A stretch of 64,000 nucleotides of DNA from Arthrobacter sp. Alg241-R88. Its GTDB lineage: Bacteria > Actinomycetota > Actinomycetes > Actinomycetales > Micrococcaceae. The DNA is taken from contig NZ_UNRG01000005.1 in assembly GCF_900537115.1 (NCBI RefSeq), positions 62,001 to 126,000 on the forward strand. Reading direction: 5' to 3'. The notes beneath the pieces were generated by a model that was given only the letters and a program-made list of their open reading frames with translations, did no database searches and had not been told where the DNA came from. The position numbers were made by a program, and so were the translations under genes. Shown here one piece after another: positions 43,107 to 52,699 of this stretch (its first letter is position 1; each line of letters starts with the position of its first letter).

Positions 43107-43932
43107 GTTGATCGCGTGGAACGAGCCGGTAGGCGAAGCGACTGTCCAGGCCGCCGGGGCCCATCCTGAGGTCTACTCCTTCGGTGGGCAGCAGCACGGG
43201 CGCCTGGAACACCTGCCCGCTGCAAGGGACCTGCACGGGGGCGAGAACTTGAGCACCACCCCAGGAGGAGACGGACAGCTCAGCCACCGGCAGTCCGGCG
43301 CAGACGAAGTGCAGCTCGTACTGGCCGGGTTCGGCCGTCAGGCTGGCCGTGGTGGTGGTTTCCGCGCTGCTGGTGCCACGTAGTTCACCCGGTAGGTGCG
43401 GCTGGAGCTGCTGTGCTGCCCACTCTGACACGTCCTCCAGCTCCGAAGCCCTGCGGTCCGGGTTGGTCTGCACTTTGACGCCCGTGGCGGACGGTTTGCC
43501 CGACGGTGGAACCGCGCTGATGGTGATGGGCCCGCCGTCGTGCCTGACAAAGCGGTCCAGCGTGGAGGTGCACTCAAAATTAGACGCCTCCGGAACGCCG
43601 TCCGCCTTCACAATGGTGAGCTTGGCGCCGTAAACCCCGGCACAGGCGCCTGTGACCATGTAGTCTCCGGGCGCCAGGACAACGGACAGCTTCCCGGCGG
43701 GTTCCGCCTCTGACGGCATGCCGGGGTCGGCGGGGGAAGCCTCGAGCAAACGCGCCACTTCACCGACGTTTTCCTCAAAGGACCGGGGCTGCGGTGTTGC
43801 CGCCGGCGGGGATGTTTGAGCCGGTTGTTCGGACGGGCCGCTGTACTCGCACCCGGCAACTGAAATCACCATGGCGGCTGCAGCGAACAGAACTACTCCG
43901 CGCCGCGCCGGCATCCCCCCAAGAGCTGACAT
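43090..43932 (-). CDS. lipoprotein of unknown function
   Basis: 280 aa from the ATG giving MSALGGMPARRGVVLF, a basic N-terminus, hydrophobic core and lipobox SVAGC. After a Pro/Thr-rich linker come two similar beta-rich halves with the pattern PGDYMVTGACAG / PGQYELHFVCAG, each followed later by a Cys, so probably an internally duplicated disulfide-bonded domain. No family recognised. Divergent from panE. Confidence 0.7.
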   Translation of the reverse strand: MSALGGMPARRGVVLFAAAAMVISVAGCEYSGPSEQPAQTSPPAATPQPRSFEENVGEVARLLEASPADPGMPSEAEPAGKLSVVLAPGDYMVTGACAGVYGAKLTIVKADGVPEASNFECTSTLDRFVRHDGGPITISAVPPSGKPSATGVKVQTNPDRRASELEDVSEWAAQQLQPHLPGELRGTSSAETTTTASLTAEPGQYELHFVCAGLPVAELSVSSWGGAQVLAPVQVPCSGQVFQAPVLLPTEGVDLRMGPGGLDSRFAYRLVPRDQPKQAG

Positions 43933-44101
43933 GGCTCCGAGTCTACGGCCTCCCTCTTCTGAGCCGGACGTTACGTGGCGGCGGGTGGGAGGTCCTGGTG
44001 AAAGCACCTAGCCTTGGAACATCGGTTGCAAAGCTCAGCTGTTCGATGGCTCCCTGTGCCGGTCAACATTCTTGAGAACCAGCACGGAAAGGTGCGCACC
44101 T

Positions 44102-44998
44102 ATGCGGATACTCGTCGTCGGAGCCGGAGCCACCGGAGGGGCGTTCGGTACCCTCCTGCAGGAAGCGGGACGGGATGTCACGTATCTGGTGCGGCCGCGC
44201 AAGCAGGAGGCCCTTCGCCGCGACGGGCTTCGCTTCATCTCCCCCACCGCTGACCGGACGCACGCAGTGAAGACCATCACTGCCGCGGACGGGTCAGGGC
44301 CATTCGATCTGATCCTCGTCACGGTCAAAGCCACCGCGTTCGAGGGCGTCCTCGGCGAGATCGGGGCTTTCATCGGGCCGGGAACCACCATCGTTCCCAT
44401 CCTCAACGGCATGGCCCACGTGGACCGGCTTGAGCAGCAGTACCCGGGGCAGGTGCTGGGCGGGCTGGCGCGGATTGTCGCCACGCTCGACGGCGACGTG
44501 GTCCGCCAGCAGGTGCCCCTCACCTCCCTCATGGTGGGCGGGCTGAACGGAAACCCTGTCCCCGCGGATGTTTCCGAAGCTCTGGACGTGCCCGGCGTCG
44601 ACTTCTCGGTAGTGGACGACGTAGTAGGCGCACTGTGGGATAAATGGGCGTTCATCGCTGCCGCAGGGATCATCAATTGCCTGTTCCGGGCGCCGGTTGG
44701 CCGGATCATCGCTGCCGGCGGGCGGTCCAAAATTCTGGCGGCCATCGATGAAACTGAAGCGGTGGCGGCGGCAGCAGGACATTCCGTTTCCGACGCCGCT
44801 CATGCACAAGCGATCGGAATCCTCACTGAGCCGGGATCGGCCTTCACGTCCTCCCTGTACCGCGACCTCAGCGCAGGGCTCCCGTCGGAAGCCGAGCACA
44901 TCCTCGGTGACCTCGCCCGCAGAGCCCGGAACCTCAACGTCCCGACGCCCCTGTTGGACCTCACCCTCATCCAGGTCAGGGCCGCCGTTCAGCCCTGA
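44102..44998 (+). CDS. panE: 2-dehydropantoate 2-reductase (ketopantoate reductase)
   Basis: 298 aa from ATG with AAAGGTG upstream. The N-terminal Rossmann motif GAGATGGAFG, the conserved TVKATAFEG with the catalytic Lys, LNGMAHVDRL, and the C-terminal SLYRDLSAGLPSEAEHILGDL with the catalytic Glu define ketopantoate reductase, which makes pantoate for vitamin B5/CoA with NADPH. The gene downstream is a BASS-family carrier of the group that includes the ketopantoate transporter PanS, which supports the assignment. Confidence 0.85.
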   Translation: MRILVVGAGATGGAFGTLLQEAGRDVTYLVRPRKQEALRRDGLRFISPTADRTHAVKTITAADGSGPFDLILVTVKATAFEGVLGEIGAFIGPGTTIVPILNGMAHVDRLEQQYPGQVLGGLARIVATLDGDVVRQQVPLTSLMVGGLNGNPVPADVSEALDVPGVDFSVVDDVVGALWDKWAFIAAAGIINCLFRAPVGRIIAAGGRSKILAAIDETEAVAAAAGHSVSDAAHAQAIGILTEPGSAFTSSLYRDLSAGLPSEAEHILGDLARRARNLNVPTPLLDLTLIQVRAAVQP

Positions 44999-45089
44999 CC
45001 ATGTTCGGCAGCCCCGGCCGGGCCTGCACGTGCGTCATCAAGCCACGCTGATTCGGGGAGCTGAGCCTCGCTGTGATAATCCGATAGGT

Positions 45090-46094
45090 ATGTCTTCTTT
45101 ATCCCAACCGTCCACGTCGGCAGTCGCCGCCGAAGAACGCAGCGCCCGCATCGCCGTCACTCTCTTTCCCGTGCTGATCCTGGCCGGAGGAGCCGTAGCG
45201 CTTGCCGCGCCGGCAGCCTTCACCGGGCTGGGCCCGTGGATCAACCCACTTTTGGGCGTCATCATGTTTGGCATGGGGCTGACACTTACGCCCCCTGACT
45301 TCGCCGTCATTGCCAAGCGTCCTGTTCCGGTGGTGATCGGCGTCGTGGCGCAGTACGCCATCATGCCGTTCCTCGGCTGGCTGGTCGCGGCGGCGCTGGG
45401 GCTGCCTCCGGCACTGGCCGCGGGCGTCATCCTGGTGGGCTGCTGCCCCGGTGGAACTGCCTCCAACGTGGTCTCATACCTAGCTAAGGGTGATGTGGCC
45501 TTGTCTGTGGCGATGACCTCCGTTTCAACGTTGATCGCTCCGCTGTTGACCCCGGTGCTGGCACTGTGGCTGGCCGGCCAGTACATGCCGGTGGACGCTG
45601 GTTCCATGGCGTGGTCCATCGTCCAGATTGTGCTGTTCCCCGTGTTGCTGGGATTGGTGGTCCGCCTCTTCCTGCCGCGCCTCGTGGACAAGGCATTGCC
45701 TGCCCTTCCCTGGATTTCGGTACTCGCCATTACGGCTGTGGTGATTGCGGTGGTAGCCGGAAGCGCGAAGGCCATCTTCGCTGCCGGGCTGCTGGTTCTC
45801 GCAGCGGTCATCCTGCACAATGGCCTGGGCTACGCCCTCGGTTACGCTGCGGCCCGCCTGTTCCGGCTGCCGATTCCCGCCCGGCGCACCACTGCGATCG
45901 AGGTTGGTATGCAGAACTCGGGGCTTGCAGCAGGGCTGGCACGCCAGTACCTGACTCCGGAAGCAGCCCTGCCTGGCGCTATTTTCTCCGTGTGGCACAA
46001 CGTTTCCGGTGCTGTCCTGGCCGCTTATTGGCGACGCCGCAGCACTCCTGCTGTACGCGACGGCGAACCGGTTCCCGCGGCAATCACGGAGTAA
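45090..46094 (+). CDS. panS: BASS-family carrier, probable ketopantoate transporter
   Basis: 334 aa, nine or ten hydrophobic helices. Motifs of the bile acid:sodium symporter family: IMFGMGLTLTPPDF, GCCPGGTASNVVSYLAKGDVALSVAMT and EVGMQNSGLAAGLA. In Salmonella the BASS member PanS carries ketopantoate; here the gene follows panE by 91 bp on the same strand. The substrate is inferred from that neighbour only. Confidence 0.75.
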   Translation: MSSLSQPSTSAVAAEERSARIAVTLFPVLILAGGAVALAAPAAFTGLGPWINPLLGVIMFGMGLTLTPPDFAVIAKRPVPVVIGVVAQYAIMPFLGWLVAAALGLPPALAAGVILVGCCPGGTASNVVSYLAKGDVALSVAMTSVSTLIAPLLTPVLALWLAGQYMPVDAGSMAWSIVQIVLFPVLLGLVVRLFLPRLVDKALPALPWISVLAITAVVIAVVAGSAKAIFAAGLLVLAAVILHNGLGYALGYAAARLFRLPIPARRTTAIEVGMQNSGLAAGLARQYLTPEAALPGAIFSVWHNVSGAVLAAYWRRRSTPAVRDGEPVPAAITE

Positions 46095-46134
46095 GCGTAG
46101 TTCCAGCCGAAACCCGGATTAACCGCCCACACCA

Positions 46135-46179
46135 AAAGCGCCTGCCGCCCCTTCTTCCGGAAGGGGCGGCAGGCGCTTT
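46135..46179. terminator. bidirectional terminator
   Basis: Perfect 20-bp stem (AAAGCGCCTGCCGCCCCTTC and its complement) with a 5-base loop, between the converging panS and small repeat-protein genes. Confidence 0.9.
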
Positions 46180-46194
46180 GTTGTTTTGCGTGAG

Positions 46195-46443
46195 TTAGCC
46201 GACGCGCGTGTAACTGATTTCCGTCTTATCGGCAGGAACCGAGTGAAGGGTCACGTACGTGCCCTGGGCTTTGTTCGCATTGCCGGAAAGGACGCCGGGC
46301 AGCGAAACGTAGTTTCCCTCGACGCGGCGGAGCGGAACTTCCCGGTCTGCAGGGAGGCTGACGTAGCTGCCGCCACGCGGTGTGCTGTTTTTGGTGGTCG
46401 TTTGGGTTTCCTGGGCTACGGCCAGTTCGGGCTGCAGAGTCAT
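46195..46443 (-). CDS. small protein with three YV(S/T)L repeats
   Basis: 82 aa, start with AGGAG 6 bases upstream. After ~20 residues it holds three spaced copies of a short motif: GGSYVSLP, GNYVSLPG and GTYVTLHS, each about 20 residues apart, then ISYTRVG. No signal peptide or hydrophobic segment. Beta-repeat or peptide-like protein of unknown function. Confidence 0.65.
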   Translation of the reverse strand: MTLQPELAVAQETQTTTKNSTPRGGSYVSLPADREVPLRRVEGNYVSLPGVLSGNANKAQGTYVTLHSVPADKTEISYTRVG

Positions 46444-46772
46444 GTGATCTCCTGTGGTTGTGGGGGGCCTGGCGGCGTCGCCGATGCTGGTGCAGTACCA
46501 CCTGCACGCCACTGAAGAAGGGGGCGCGGGCTCAAGCATGGGCGGTCAGACGCGGCGGCCGACTGCCGGCACGCGGGGACGTTAACCCTGCGGCAGCACT
46601 GAAGGGCTTCGGCGGCCTGGTAACAAGTCTACGGAATTAATGTGAGTAACTCAGAATAAGGTGGGCGATCTCACGGGACTTCGTCCGTCCTTCGCACGAC
46701 AGTCACAAGTGTTTGTTTTCCGTTGGGCCAGGCCATACCGTGAAGGGACGGTCAGCCGAAGCAGGTGCAGCC

Positions 46773-48353
46773 ATGCGGACTATCTCGTGGTCAACGCGCT
46801 GCCTGCTGGTGTGCTTCCTCCTGGCAGGAACTCTCGGCGCTGCCCCTCCCGCGATGGCATCCCCGGCAGCCCGCGCGGCCGCTGATGCAACGCGCGCTGA
46901 TGCCGCGGGTACTGAGCAAACCTACGCGGCTGTGGACTCCTTCCTGCGGGAGCAGATCGAAGTCCTGGGGATTCCCGGTGCCGCCGTCGCCGTCGTCCGG
47001 GATGGAACCCAGGTGCACTCCGCCGCTTTCGGCCGCGCGGACCCCTACGGGCGGCCGATGACCGCCCAGACGCCCGTTCTGCTCGCTTCCACCAGCAAGT
47101 CTCTGACAGCCATCGCGGTGATGCAGCAGGTGGAGGCCGGGCGCCTGCGGCTGGATGAACCGGTGCAGACCTACCTGCCCTGGTTCACCATGGATGACCC
47201 CCGTTCGTCGGCGATCACCGTCCGGCAGCTGCTCCACCAGACCAGCGGCATGTCGGCCAGGGACACCGCCTTCGAAGCGTCCCTTGCACAGGACCCGGGA
47301 GCCCTCGAAGAAGCAGTCCGCGCGCTCGCCGACTCTCCGCTGGCGGGCGAACCGGGGCGGCGTTTCCACTATGCCAGCGCCAACTACAACATCCTGGGCG
47401 TCCTGGTGGAGACCGTCTCAGGCCAGCCCTTCGGGGACTATCTGAAGCAGCACGTCTTTGGGCCCCTGAACATGGTCCACAGCCATCCCACCCGCGCCGC
47501 AGCACGGTCGGACAACGCGGCCGCCGGGCAGTCCCGCTGGTTCAGCTCGTTCTGGCTTCAGACCGACGTCCCGGCACCCACCGCCGGAATGCCCTCCAGC
47601 ACCATGCACTCCTCGGCCGAGGACCTGGGCCACGAGCTGATTGCCCTGCTCAACGGCGGCCGTTACGGGGGTGCCCGGATCCTAAAGCCTGAGAGTGTAG
47701 CGGCGGTGTTCGAGCCCCGGACCCGGGTGGACGAGGCAAAGGGCTACGCTATGGGCTGGTACACGCGGCCGCTCGTGGAGTCAGTCGATCCCGCAGCCCA
47801 GCCAGCTTCGGAGGACTTGCCGCTGCTGCTCGAGCACCAGGGGGAATGGGGCAACAGCCACACTTACCTGGCCATGGTTCCGGACTCAGGCCTCGGCGTC
47901 GCCCTGGTCATCAACGGCAACGACACCGCCGCCCCCTCCCGGCTCAAGGCCATCGACACGAACATCCTGCGGATCCTCCACGGACAGCCCCCGGCGCCCG
48001 CCGTCGTGTATGAGGACTGGCTGCAGCAATTCAGCTGGGCGGTCTCGCTGGCCTTGCTGCTGGCGGAACTGCTGAGCCTCTGGCTGGCGCTCTCGGTCCT
48101 GCTCCACCGACGGTTCGGTGCCGGCAAACGCTGGACTCACCTGGTGTGGGCCGGTGGCACTTTGGCGCTCGACGCGTTCGCCCTGTGGCTGTGCCTCAGC
48201 TACGCACCCGCCCGGTTCGACACCGATCTCCTGGTGATCATCCGGCAGTTCCCTGACGTCGGCGTCTCGCTGGTGCCCGTGCTTGGGCTGGCTGTCGTGT
48301 GGTCCATCCCGCGGACGGTGTGGCTGCTCGTCACCATGCGGTCAACGCCTTGA
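46773..48353 (+). CDS. secreted serine hydrolase (beta-lactamase/PBP-like) with C-terminal membrane helices
   Basis: 526 aa from ATG with AGGTG upstream and a clear signal peptide ending near PAMASPA. The class C beta-lactamase/DD-peptidase fold follows with SxxK at 106-109 (STSK), YASANYN for the YxN motif and a late HQGEWGNSH for the HxG region. Three C-terminal hydrophobic helices (about 410-515) anchor it with the catalytic part outside. Probably acts on peptidoglycan peptides or esters. Confidence 0.8.
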   Translation: MRTISWSTRCLLVCFLLAGTLGAAPPAMASPAARAAADATRADAAGTEQTYAAVDSFLREQIEVLGIPGAAVAVVRDGTQVHSAAFGRADPYGRPMTAQTPVLLASTSKSLTAIAVMQQVEAGRLRLDEPVQTYLPWFTMDDPRSSAITVRQLLHQTSGMSARDTAFEASLAQDPGALEEAVRALADSPLAGEPGRRFHYASANYNILGVLVETVSGQPFGDYLKQHVFGPLNMVHSHPTRAAARSDNAAAGQSRWFSSFWLQTDVPAPTAGMPSSTMHSSAEDLGHELIALLNGGRYGGARILKPESVAAVFEPRTRVDEAKGYAMGWYTRPLVESVDPAAQPASEDLPLLLEHQGEWGNSHTYLAMVPDSGLGVALVINGNDTAAPSRLKAIDTNILRILHGQPPAPAVVYEDWLQQFSWAVSLALLLAELLSLWLALSVLLHRRFGAGKRWTHLVWAGGTLALDAFALWLCLSYAPARFDTDLLVIIRQFPDVGVSLVPVLGLAVVWSIPRTVWLLVTMRSTP

Positions 48354-48375
48354 CCACCGTCAGCGAGCGCGCGGC

Positions 48376-48642
48376 TTACTCCCCCATAGCGGGATGAACC
48401 GGGACGAAATCAATCGTGTTGCCGGAATTTGTTCGGCCCGCAGTCATCCTGGAGTAACCCTTCGCATCAAGGCCGTTCTTCGCACGGAATTCCGCGAGGG
48501 CTGCATCGTAGGCGTCGTTGAGGGTTTTCCCTGAGAACTCACCGGTGCTGCCGTCGGTGAAAGTGATCTTAATGCGGACGCTGGCCGGGTAGTGCCGGTT
48601 CATCCGGATGAAGCCTTCTGCGTCCTGCTGGAGGGTAATCAA
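48376..48642 (-). CDS. small protein of unknown function
   Basis: 88 aa from a TTG start; an ATG 13 codons in (MNRHYPASV) is an alternative. Single beta-alpha domain: VRIKITFTDGSTGEFSGKTLNDAYDAALAEFRA, then SRMTAGRTNSGNTIDFVPV. Soluble, no motif known to me. The reading is convincing because the amphipathic pattern is regular. Confidence 0.6.
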   Translation of the reverse strand: MITLQQDAEGFIRMNRHYPASVRIKITFTDGSTGEFSGKTLNDAYDAALAEFRAKNGLDAKGYSRMTAGRTNSGNTIDFVPVHPAMGE

Positions 48643-48834
48643 GGGAATCTGCTTTCGTTAGGGGCCAAACTCCAAGTGTGGCGCAGATTGCGCGGCACAG
48701 ATACCGGCTCCGCCGCTTTGAAAACACGCCGCCCTGCACGTACGCACTTAGTTCACCGGGTAAACTTGGTGGAGGAATTGTTGGGCCAGCAGCGCCAGGT
48801 TCCGCTCCCCTCCCCCTTGAATGGAACATCCCTC

Positions 48835-50073
48835 ATGTCCTCCGCGATTTCCGCGCCGGCTCCCCAGCGTTTCCCGCTGGCCGCCATGATGGTCCTGGCC
48901 ACCATCGCCTTCACCGCCATTACCACCGAACTGCTGCCGTCCGGCCTGCTCCCGCAGATCAGCACCGGCCTGAACGTGTCCGAGCCGGTGGCGGGGTACC
49001 TTGCCGCCGCTTATGCCGCCGTCATTGTGGTCACCGTGGTGCCCGCGGCCCGGCTGCTGGCCAATGTACCGAAGCGGCCCTTGCTGGTGGCCCTTGTCCT
49101 CACCTTCGCGCTCAGCAACGCCTTGGTGGGCCTCGCGCCCGATTTCACGTTCGCGATGGTGGCACGGCTGGTGGGCGGCCTGGCGCACGGACTGCTCTGG
49201 ACCACGATGGCTCCCTACGTGGCCCGCGTGGTCCCGGCCGACAAGGTGGGCAAGGCCCTGGCCATCGTCTTCAGCGGCAACAGCCTGGGCCTGGCTATTG
49301 GTGCCCCAATCGGGACGGCCTTGGGCACGGTCCTCGGCTGGCGTGCGGCTTTCCTTGCCCTCGCCGGATTCGGCGTGCTCCTCGCGGTTCTGGGCTTTTT
49401 GTTCCTCCCGTCCGTGCGGCGCAGCGCCGGCGAGGTCCGCCCGTCGATGCGCGCAGCCATCGCCCAGCCTGGCGTGAAGCCCGTAGCCATCGCCTGGCCG
49501 CTGCTGGTCCTGGCCCACTTCGCGCTCTTCACCTACATCGCCCCATACATCCGCGAGGCCGGCCTGCCCGACTACGCCATCAGCCTCTCCCTCACCGTCC
49601 TCGGCGTGTCCGGCCTGCTTGGCATCTGGATCGCTGGGCTCACCGTGGACTCGCACCCGCGCCGTTCGCTGCTGATAACGACGGCGGCAATCGCCACTTC
49701 GATGCTCGCGCTGCCCTTCGTGGGTGGAAACCTGCCCATCGCCCTGGCTTTGATGACCGTGTGGGGCGCGGGGCTGGGAGCCATCGGCATCTACAACCAG
49801 TCGGCCATCCTCCGGGCCGGCCGGGAGAACAAGGACGCTGCCAACGGGCTCACGGTGCTGACTATCCAGCTGGGCATCACCATCGGCGCCCTCTACGGCT
49901 CCGCTGCCCTGGTAGTGGCCGGACCTCTCCTGGTCCCGGCCGCCGCAGCCCTGCCGGTGATCGCGGCCCTGGTCATCACGTACGCCGGCCGGAAGGCCGC
50001 CTACCCGCCCGGTCCGCGCGAGTCCACGTGGAAGCGGCCCCGGCCGGTCGGCGAGCGCGAGAGCAGCCACTAA
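48835..50073 (+). CDS. MFS drug-efflux-type transporter (DHA1 family)
   Basis: 412 aa from the ATG giving MSSAISAPAPQRFPL; the frame upstream is open but not membrane-like. Twelve helices; ITTELLPSGLLPQIS in helix 1 and RLVGGLAHGLLWTTMAPYVARVVP match the AraJ/Cml/sugar-efflux group of proton antiporters. No adjacent regulator, so the substrate is unknown. The next gene converges 34 bp downstream. Confidence 0.85.
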   Translation: MSSAISAPAPQRFPLAAMMVLATIAFTAITTELLPSGLLPQISTGLNVSEPVAGYLAAAYAAVIVVTVVPAARLLANVPKRPLLVALVLTFALSNALVGLAPDFTFAMVARLVGGLAHGLLWTTMAPYVARVVPADKVGKALAIVFSGNSLGLAIGAPIGTALGTVLGWRAAFLALAGFGVLLAVLGFLFLPSVRRSAGEVRPSMRAAIAQPGVKPVAIAWPLLVLAHFALFTYIAPYIREAGLPDYAISLSLTVLGVSGLLGIWIAGLTVDSHPRRSLLITTAAIATSMLALPFVGGNLPIALALMTVWGAGLGAIGIYNQSAILRAGRENKDAANGLTVLTIQLGITIGALYGSAALVVAGPLLVPAAAALPVIAALVITYAGRKAAYPPGPRESTWKRPRPVGERESSH

Positions 50074-50106
50074 TCGGCGATCCGCTTCCTTTTCAGCCAG
50101 CCGCTT

Positions 50107-51309
50107 TCAGCACGCCTGGCTGAGCGCGCTCACCGCCACTTCTGACATCTTCAGCGATTCCGGATCCTCAAAACCAACCAGCTCGGGCTTCCGTGCGCCC
50201 GCCACGGCCATGGCAATCTGCCGCGATCCATCGGCGCTGATCAGCGCCAGGGCAGCGTATCCCTGCACCACTCCCAGGTGGCCGAAGTAGTCGTTATTGG
50301 AGCAGGGGTCATAGCGGCGGACAACACCGAGCCCGTACTGCTGGTACTTGGGATGGTGCATTTCCGCCACGCTTTGGGGAGTCAGCAGTGTCCCCTTCTG
50401 CAGCGCGGCGAAAAACGTATTGAGCTCGGGGACAGTTGAGATCATTCCGGTGTCCGGGGAACCGCTGTGGAATGGAGCCAGGGCGTTGTCCACCAGCTCA
50501 CCGCTTTCCGCCTTCGTGTACCCGTGAATCAGGTTCTGCGAACCAGGCTCGTTACCCGTCATGTGGGTGCCCTGAAGCCCCAACGGCTCTACGGTGTCCG
50601 TGCCGATGACCGCACCGATGTCCTGGCCGCGCAGCTTCTCGACGAGCAGGGCCAAGGCCGAGTAGTTGCTGCCTGAGTAGCTGAAAAGGCTGCCCGATCC
50701 TCCCGTCCAAGGTTCAGCGGCGGCGGCCAAACGTTCCTTGTGGCTGCGCTTGCCATCCGCCGGATCGCCGGCCCTGAGGAGGCTTTCCCAGTAGCGGGGG
50801 ATGCCGGACCGGTGGCTGAGCAGACTGCGGACGGTGATGGGTCCCGGCGGCTTGATGATGCTCTCGAAGTCCGGAACGTGCTTCTGGACAGGATCATGCA
50901 GCTGGATTTTCCCTTCCTCCACGAGCTTCATCACGGACACCGCCACCATGGTCATGGTGATGTCGCCTACGTGCGTTTGATCGGTCAGCTGGACGGGCTC
51001 ATTGGTTTCCAGGTTCCGGACTCCCTCCGCCGAGGACCACTCACCCAGCCGCGACTTCACCTGGATAACGACGGCGGTAGCTCCCCCGGCGCGGATGTCC
51101 TTGCTGTACTTCTTGAGCACGGCTGCGAAGGCCGGCGCAGTTGCGGTTGCAGAGGCAGTAGCGGTGGCACTGGCGGACGCCGATGTCGGCGTCGACGTTT
51201 GTTGGTCCGGCGCGGTGGGCGCCCTGGTGCAGCCTGCAACTCCAAACAAGACGAGCGCTGCGGCGGCTGCGGCCGCACCGTGGAGCGGGGTGAAACGTCC
51301 TGACTGCAT
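50107..51309 (-). CDS. lipoprotein of beta-lactamase fold lacking the catalytic SxxK
   Basis: 400 aa; ATG after GAAGGGA. Signal peptide with lipobox VAGC (Cys27), Thr/Ser/Ala linker, then the serine beta-lactamase/DD-peptidase fold. Where active members have SxxK (GSVTKTF-like) this protein reads DITM (116-119); the YxN motif reads YSG. Later motifs are preserved in shape (GHLGVVQGY). The downstream helix VMKLVEEGKIQLHDPVQ is normal, so the alignment is secure. Probably a catalytically dead binding protein. Confidence 0.8.
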   Translation of the reverse strand: MQSGRFTPLHGAAAAAAALVLFGVAGCTRAPTAPDQQTSTPTSASASATATASATATAPAFAAVLKKYSKDIRAGGATAVVIQVKSRLGEWSSAEGVRNLETNEPVQLTDQTHVGDITMTMVAVSVMKLVEEGKIQLHDPVQKHVPDFESIIKPPGPITVRSLLSHRSGIPRYWESLLRAGDPADGKRSHKERLAAAAEPWTGGSGSLFSYSGSNYSALALLVEKLRGQDIGAVIGTDTVEPLGLQGTHMTGNEPGSQNLIHGYTKAESGELVDNALAPFHSGSPDTGMISTVPELNTFFAALQKGTLLTPQSVAEMHHPKYQQYGLGVVRRYDPCSNNDYFGHLGVVQGYAALALISADGSRQIAMAVAGARKPELVGFEDPESLKMSEVAVSALSQAC

Positions 51310-51555
51310 CTCAAATCCCTTCGAGACGCCGTACCACAGCTGGACCCCTGGGAGACCGCCAGTTGCACCGACACCTCCGATGTTCCTCAGCCCGTGAAAG
51401 GGTGTCAAGGCCGGCGCGAAGCCCAAGGTGAACGCCCGGAACAGCGCCGTTAACCCGCCCTCCAACTCCCCGCTTCAAAGACGCAACCTGCCCTCCCTAG
51501 CGTTGACGGGTCACCGGCCAACAGCCGGTCCCCGTCATCCCAGGAGGAACCACCC

Positions 51556-52623
51556 ATGCGCCAAGTCCTGACTGCCGCTGCAGCCGCCGCCCTGATCGCC
51601 GCCATGGCGAGCCCCGCCGTAGCCGCCCCGGAGAACGAAGCCGGCACGCCGTCGTCGAACGCTGCCGGAGCCGCCACGTCCGCCCTGAAGGTAAACGAGC
51701 GCAACGGCTCCTTCGACCTGCAGAGCCACCGCGGCGGCCGCGGCGAGTGGACCGAGGAGTCCCTGGCCGCGTTCGCGAACTCCCTGGCGCTGGGCGTGAC
51801 CACCCTGGAGCTGGACACCCACCTGACCGAGGATGGCAAGGTGATTGTCTGGCACGACGACACCATCCAGGCCGCCAAGTGCGCGGACACCGCACCCGCC
51901 ACTGCCGGCGACCCCGAGTTCCCGTATGTGGGCGACCGCGTAGCCGAGCTTTCCCTGGCGCAGATCAAGACGCTCAACTGCGGCTTCGTGCAGCTGCCCG
52001 GCTACCCCGAACAGGACGTCATCGAAGGCAACCGGATCGCCGAGCTCAAGGACGTTTACCAGCTGGTCCGCGACGCCAACGCCGGCAAGGTCCGCTTCAA
52101 CGTGGAGACCAAGGTGGAGAGCAGCGAGGTTGGCGGCGCCGGCATGGAGTCACTCACCCGGGCCGTGGTGGCAGAGATCCAGGCTTCCGGCATGGCGGAC
52201 CGGACCACCCTGCAGTCCTTCGACTGGTCCTCGCTGAACCTCACCAAGGAGATCGCGCCCGAGCTGCCGCTGGTGGCGCTCTCCAGCGGTGACGCCTGGA
52301 TGGGCGTGGGCCAGCCGGGCGCCAGCCGCAACCTGGGCGGCATCGACATCGACGACTACGACGGTTCCCTTCCCAAGGCGGCGGCTGCCCAGGGGTACGA
52401 CGTCGTCTCCCCCACGTTCCGCTCGGTCACCCCGGAGATGATCGCCGAAGCCCACCGCCTGGGCCTGCCCGTCATCCCGTGGACGGTGAACACCACCGCC
52501 GACATGGTCCACCTGATGGACCTGGGCGTGGACGGCATCATCACCGACTACCCCACCCGCCTGCGTACCCTCATGGAGGAGCGGGGCCTGAAGCTGCCGA
52601 AGGCTTACGCAGTCAAGGGCTAA
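51556..52623 (+). CDS. secreted glycerophosphodiester phosphodiesterase
   Basis: 355 aa with AGGAGG before the ATG and a signal peptide (cleavage near AVAAPE). GDPD TIM barrel: His58 in SHRGG, Glu85 and Asp87 in TLELDTHLTEDG, His100 in VWHDD, followed by FNVETK and PWTVN. These residues bind metal and cleave glycerophosphodiesters to glycerol-3-phosphate and an alcohol. Could serve phosphate scavenging. Followed by a clear terminator. Confidence 0.9.
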   Translation: MRQVLTAAAAAALIAAMASPAVAAPENEAGTPSSNAAGAATSALKVNERNGSFDLQSHRGGRGEWTEESLAAFANSLALGVTTLELDTHLTEDGKVIVWHDDTIQAAKCADTAPATAGDPEFPYVGDRVAELSLAQIKTLNCGFVQLPGYPEQDVIEGNRIAELKDVYQLVRDANAGKVRFNVETKVESSEVGGAGMESLTRAVVAEIQASGMADRTTLQSFDWSSLNLTKEIAPELPLVALSSGDAWMGVGQPGASRNLGGIDIDDYDGSLPKAAAAQGYDVVSPTFRSVTPEMIAEAHRLGLPVIPWTVNTTADMVHLMDLGVDGIITDYPTRLRTLMEERGLKLPKAYAVKG

Positions 52624-52640
52624 CTTTCCCTGCGTGTCTG

Positions 52641-52679
52641 GCCCGGCGGCAGCTTACTCAAAGCTGCTGCCGGGCTTTT
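52641..52679 (+). terminator. rho-independent terminator of the GDPD gene
   Basis: 15-bp stem GCCCGGCGGCAGCTT with one G-U pair, followed by TTTT. Confidence 0.85.
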
Positions 52680-52699
52680 CCATTCGGTAGTGTCTGTTC

